Source: Planktotalea arctica
GTDB lineage: Bacteria; Pseudomonadota; Alphaproteobacteria; Rhodobacterales; Rhodobacteraceae
NCBI RefSeq assembly: GCF_002105285.1
Contig: NZ_MUHR01000006.1
Span: 186,001-250,000 of the forward strand
DNA length: 64,000 nt
Direction: 5' to 3'
The notes under the pieces are model-generated. The model made no database searches, had not been told where the DNA came from, and saw only the letters and a program-made list of their open reading frames with translations. The position numbers were made by a program, and so were the translations under genes. The number at the start of each line of letters is the position of its first letter. The first letter of the stretch is position 1. Positions 60,884 through 64,000 of the stretch are shown here, piece after piece.

Positions 60884-61783
60884 ATGACGATGTTAAATGA
60901 AGAAGACCTGCAAACACTTCAGCAAGAAGTTCAGCGGTTGCTGGGTCGATGCATGTTACGGTTGCAACAGTATGAGCGCCTGATCAAAGCCATGGTGGCG
61001 GATCATAAGATCTCAGGGCCGTTTCATAACTTGCAGCAGGCAAGAGCCAAGCAGATTGACGCGACTGCTGGTAAGACGCTCGGCACCTTGGTTGGCGATC
61101 TCATTGGATCGTATGTCGTTGCCGACGGGGCCAACCCTCCCGAAGAGACGAAAACCAACTCTCCCGAGAACGCCAATTGGTTCGCCATGCAGATGACACT
61201 TGGTTTACCGGCCGCAGAGTTCGTCCGGGTAGAGAGTGAACTGAGAGAAATGGTACTTCTAAGGAAAAATCTGGTTCACCACTTTATCGACAAGCACGAT
61301 CTCTGGAGCTCGGACGGATGCCGTGGCGCGCAAGATGCATTGGCCACCGCATACAACCGCATCGACCAACACTTTGAACAACTTCGGGAATGGGCTAAAC
61401 GTATGGAGAGTACGCGGCAGGCTCTCTTAGAAGTCTTGCAGTCGGAGGAGTTCAACGACGTATTTGTCAACGGAATTACCCCCGATGGAAAAGTAAATTG
61501 GGACGCCTCGGGCATAGTGAGCGCCTTGCGAGAAGCAATCGGTGCGTTGGCTGTCGATGGGTGGGCACCTGTAGATGATGCTGGCAATTGGATTGCTACG
61601 CGTTACCCTGAACAACTGCCTGCCAAGTATGGATGCCACAGTTGGCGGCAGGTTGTGCATAATGCGCCCATCTTAGAGCTTCGGTACCTTGAAATGGATG
61701 GACAGCGCACTGCTTGTTATCGTGAGAAGGATGATAGTACTGCGACATCGCGTTCAAATATGTCATCGTCGCAAGATCGCTAA
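60884..61783 (+). CDS. HEPN-like protein with C-terminal LOTUS/OST-HTH domain
   Basis: 299 residues. Helical N-terminus and then ELREMVLLRKNLVHHFIDKH, which carries an R-x4-H motif (R127, H132) like HEPN RNases. Residues about 208-282 look like an OST-HTH/LOTUS domain (SALREAIGALAVDGWAPVDD, HSWRQVVHNAPILELRYLEM), an RNA-binding fold. The tail is Ser-rich. It stands alone on the plus strand between the catabolic cargo and the minus-strand secretion genes. Function unknown; RNA cleavage or RNA-guided control is possible but inferred. Confidence 0.6.
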   Translation: MTMLNEEDLQTLQQEVQRLLGRCMLRLQQYERLIKAMVADHKISGPFHNLQQARAKQIDATAGKTLGTLVGDLIGSYVVADGANPPEETKTNSPENANWFAMQMTLGLPAAEFVRVESELREMVLLRKNLVHHFIDKHDLWSSDGCRGAQDALATAYNRIDQHFEQLREWAKRMESTRQALLEVLQSEEFNDVFVNGITPDGKVNWDASGIVSALREAIGALAVDGWAPVDDAGNWIATRYPEQLPAKYGCHSWRQVVHNAPILELRYLEMDGQRTACYREKDDSTATSRSNMSSSQDR

Positions 61784-61861
61784 ACATTATCCCACAGCTG
61801 CATTTGAAAAGCTGCATTGCAGCAAGTTTAAACTAGTGAATGCCGAGCAAGTGCCGAAACC

Positions 61862-62860
61862 CTATTCCAACCGCTTCGCCCGCTCTGCCACCCTCTGAAC
61901 CATCGAAACGGTCGCATTGCCCGCATGCCGTATTCCAGCCCCCGCGATCTCAGCATTTGACCGGCTTCCAAATCGCGCCCTCGCGTGAGAGCCCTTTGTG
62001 CCGATCAAGCCCTTTGCAAAGCCGCCAGGGCCAGGAATGCTCGGTGGCCCTGCCATCATGAAGTTGCCCGAGATTGACCTAACGATCAGCGGTGTGGCGA
62101 TGATCATGCCGCCTGCGAGGAACATCATCATGAAGAAGGGCACCAGTGCGCCAATGTTACTTGCGCCGGAGGGATCGCCGAGTTCGGTCATGAGCGAGCG
62201 CGACATGCCGACGACAGTGGAAAATACCCCGGCGATCACGAGCGGGTAGAGCGCGTAGGATACGGTGCTGGACAGCCAGCGGTGGAAATAGTCCTTGCTG
62301 ATATCAAACAGCGAGAGCGCGATCATGATGGGGGCGATGCCGATCATGAAGGCCAGCATGATCTTTGCAAAGATCAGGACAAGGCCGCAGAGCGCACCGA
62401 TCACGCCAAGGAGGAAAGCGCCGATCGCGCCGATGAGAGCCCCGGCCATCCAATGCATGTTATCGCCCGCCGCGTTTAGGTAATTACCAAACTCTTCGAT
62501 CAGATCATCAAATGCACTGGCAAAATATCCAGCCCCAGCACCGCCGCCGCCAAGCCCTGCGACCATGCTACCTGCGAGCTGGTCTAGACCGTCGATGAGG
62601 GCGCTTGCGACCGCGTTGAACTGGACCCAATTCATCGCAAACAGCGAGATGAGCATGAGTTTAAGGACGAACCAAAATGCGGTTCGTCCGTCCATGGATT
62701 TGTACTGAAACACCATGTTGATGAAGACGCCGATCACAGCGAGCGTGGAGGCCACGGCAATGACGCCGCCTAGCTGACCGGCGACGTTGCCAAAAGTGGT
62801 TTGGGCCGCGTCGTCCATAAAGTTGTCGGTTGTCTCAACCATCCAGGTGACGACGCCCAT
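61862..62860 (-). CDS. virB6: VirB6/TrbL-type conjugation membrane protein
   Basis: 332 residues with a run of membrane segments: GQLGGVIAVASTLAVIGVFI, FVLKLMLISLFAMNWVQFNA, LLGVIGALCGLVLIFAKIML and MMMFLAGGMIIATPLIVRSI. This matches the VirB6 inner-membrane channel component of type IV secretion. A Gly/Arg-rich tail follows. Ends at 61862; on the minus strand it follows the small protein and VirB11. Confidence 0.85.
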   Translation of the reverse strand: MGVVTWMVETTDNFMDDAAQTTFGNVAGQLGGVIAVASTLAVIGVFINMVFQYKSMDGRTAFWFVLKLMLISLFAMNWVQFNAVASALIDGLDQLAGSMVAGLGGGGAGAGYFASAFDDLIEEFGNYLNAAGDNMHWMAGALIGAIGAFLLGVIGALCGLVLIFAKIMLAFMIGIAPIMIALSLFDISKDYFHRWLSSTVSYALYPLVIAGVFSTVVGMSRSLMTELGDPSGASNIGALVPFFMMMFLAGGMIIATPLIVRSISGNFMMAGPPSIPGPGGFAKGLIGTKGSHARARFGSRSNAEIAGAGIRHAGNATVSMVQRVAERAKRLE

Positions 62861-62869
62861 TGGGTGCTC

Positions 62870-63061
62870 CTATGCTTTCTCGGTCGGTTTGACACGCCAG
62901 ATGTCGCGCTTCAGGAAGGCCTTCAGGATGTGTTCGCCGTCGAAATCCGGCACCACAGACACCAACTCCCAGCCGTCCTGACCGAGAGCGGTCAGCTGCG
63001 CTTCGATCTTCGGTGGCTTGGTCTTGGCGGTGTTGATCAGTTCAATCTTGTATTCAAACAT
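62870..63061 (-). CDS. 63-residue protein between virB11 and virB6 (DUF4177-like)
   Basis: MFEYKIELINTAKTKPPKIE...; ATG at 63061 with AAGGA 7 nt upstream, eight bases inside the end of virB11. The frame resembles DUF4177 (KIEAQLTALGQDGWELVSVV, then KAFLKRDIWRV). A longer frame starting at 63130 is antisense-like and not credible. Role unknown. Confidence 0.7.
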   Translation of the reverse strand: MFEYKIELINTAKTKPPKIEAQLTALGQDGWELVSVVPDFDGEHILKAFLKRDIWRVKPTEKA

Positions 63062-64000
63062 GGGCTGTTTCCTTCGTTTGGGCCGGATCAATTGGCAGGT
63101 AAAATTCGGTGATGCCGCGCGCGCCTTCATGGCGACCGGCTTGAATGATCACATCGATGGACCGGGTGATGTAGTCGTTCATGTCTTGATAGGTCATGGG
63201 CACATCGGTTTTTAGGGCTGCAATGGCGAGACGCTGTACGGCAAGTTGTGGCGTTTCGGCGTGAAGCGTGGTGAGAGAGCCGCCATGGCCGGTGTTGATG
63301 GCCTCGAGGAAGGTCATGGCTTCTTTGCCGCGCACTTCGCCAAGGACAATGCGGTCCGGCCGCATCCGCAGGGTGGAGGTTAGCAGTACATCCGCGCTGC
63401 GCGTGGCTTCATCTCGGTCGGACATCAGAGTGACAACATTGGGCTGTGCTGGACGCAGCTCGGCGGCCTCTTCGATGGTGACGATACGCTCGTCGGTTGG
63501 CACAAATGAGAGGATTTTGCGCGCCGTGACGGTCTTGCCGGTCGAGGTGCCGCCGGACACGATCATGTTGAGCTTATGGGTGACGCAAAATTTGATTGCG
63601 GCATCGATGTTACCAGTTACCACGACATCGCGCAGTTCGGCGTTTCGCTTGCGCCGCGCACCTTCATTGCTGCGCTCTTTGCCGAAGAGATAGGACAGTT
63701 TGATCTGCTCCAGCGGCAAATCTGCGAAGAACCGCAAAGAAATCGCATAGCCGCCGTCAACGGCCGGGGGCTGGATGACTTGTGCGCGAATAGGGCGGTC
63801 GCGATAGGAGATGCTCACCGATACGATTGGCTTGATGCGGCTGAGAGTGGTGTTTGCAGCAGAGGCAATCTGGTTGCCAAGGTCTTTGATCTCATTCGGC
63901 GAGAGCTGTCGATTGACGGGCCGCATGAAGTGATCTCCCTGAAACTCCGCCCAAAGCGAACCATCAGGATTGATGCAAAGCTCAATCAGCTTTGGATCAC
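63054..64000 (-). CDS. virB11: VirB11-type secretion ATPase (partial, N-terminus beyond window)
   Basis: The frame is open from 63054 to the right edge; the ATG at 63926 is internal, because the codons above it (DPKLIELCINPDGSLWAEFQ, then GDHF) match the VirB11 N-terminal domain. Walker A MIVSGGTSTGKTVTARK, IVTIEEAAELRPAQPNVVTL (Asp/Glu box), LRMRPDRIVLGEVRGKEAMT (Walker B) and the His box GHGGSLTTLHAETPQ. It is a hexameric ATPase energising the type IV channel. Eight bases overlap the small protein. Confidence 0.92.
   Translation of the reverse strand, partial: DPKLIELCINPDGSLWAEFQGDHFMRPVNRQLSPNEIKDLGNQIASAANTTLSRIKPIVSVSISYRDRPIRAQVIQPPAVDGGYAISLRFFADLPLEQIKLSYLFGKERSNEGARRKRNAELRDVVVTGNIDAAIKFCVTHKLNMIVSGGTSTGKTVTARKILSFVPTDERIVTIEEAAELRPAQPNVVTLMSDRDEATRSADVLLTSTLRMRPDRIVLGEVRGKEAMTFLEAINTGHGGSLTTLHAETPQLAVQRLAIAALKTDVPMTYQDMNDYITRSIDVIIQAGRHEGARGITEFYLPIDPAQTKETAHV

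Noticed and set aside
1-64000. CRISPR array, rRNA operon, insertion sequence or integrase
   Set aside because: No spaced repeat array, no rRNA-like sequence, no transposase or recombinase with recognisable motifs was seen in either strand.

Overview
The window looks like chromosome plus an integrated conjugative element from a marine Roseobacter-group alphaproteobacterium (Rhodobacteraceae). The evidence is the gene content of the left arm, which is the methylated-amine pathway typical of that group, together with GC-rich codon use and tight ATGA-overlap operons. No 16S rRNA gene is present, so the assignment rests on gene content alone.

Region 1 (1-15.6 kb) is a methylated-amine catabolic locus. 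Trimethylamine is oxidised by Tmm (7924-9258). The N-oxide is split to dimethylamine and formaldehyde by Tdm (10261-12630). Methylamine is handled by GmaS (6021-7355) and the three-subunit N-methylglutamate synthase MgsABC (2975-5946). An Amt transporter (1360-2766) with a 56-residue membrane protein downstream, a GcvT-like folate protein that runs off the left edge, and FolD (14670-15596) supply transport and one-carbon steps. Tdm shares ATGA overlaps with a small exported protein and a truncated haemoglobin. A RidA-like protein, an EamA transporter and a GlxA-type AraC regulator complete the locus.

Region 2 (15.6-21.4 kb) is ordinary chromosome: an autotransporter-type barrel gene that lacks a signal peptide and is probably 5' truncated, an ABC1/AarF kinase, a DUF2805 protein and a DUF6880-type protein.

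Region 3 (21.4 kb to the right edge) reads as an integrative and conjugative element. It begins at a 48-nt 3' fragment of tRNA-Cys (21409-21456), the expected displaced att site. Inside are an HTH replication-type protein, a HipBA module with operator repeats, a second DUF6880 protein, and a complete minus-strand BREX type 3 operon (26511-41266: WYL regulator, BrxF, BrxC, an extra HEPN-like protein, PglX, helicase BrxHII, PglZ, BrxA). Next comes a plus-strand early region with ArdC and small zinc-ribbon or unknown proteins, then MobC, a VirD2-like relaxase and a VirD4 coupling protein (44547-48811). A type IV secretion block (VirB6, small protein, VirB11) runs off the right edge on the minus strand. 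Between VirD4 and VirB6 sit cargo genes: an Xre/RES toxin-antitoxin pair bracketed by short direct repeats, a peptide-ABC/M81 peptidase/PLP-enzyme/RidA/RpiR/PfkB catabolic cluster, and a protein combining an HEPN-like motif with a LOTUS domain.

The least explained structures are two diverged, covarying hairpin leaders ahead of ardC (about 41560-41785) and ahead of a second small-gene operon (about 43089-43290), which may be single-strand promoters or RNA leaders, and the HEPN-like gene embedded in the BREX operon. Near 40370-41500 positions that I read by eye may be off by one or two bases.
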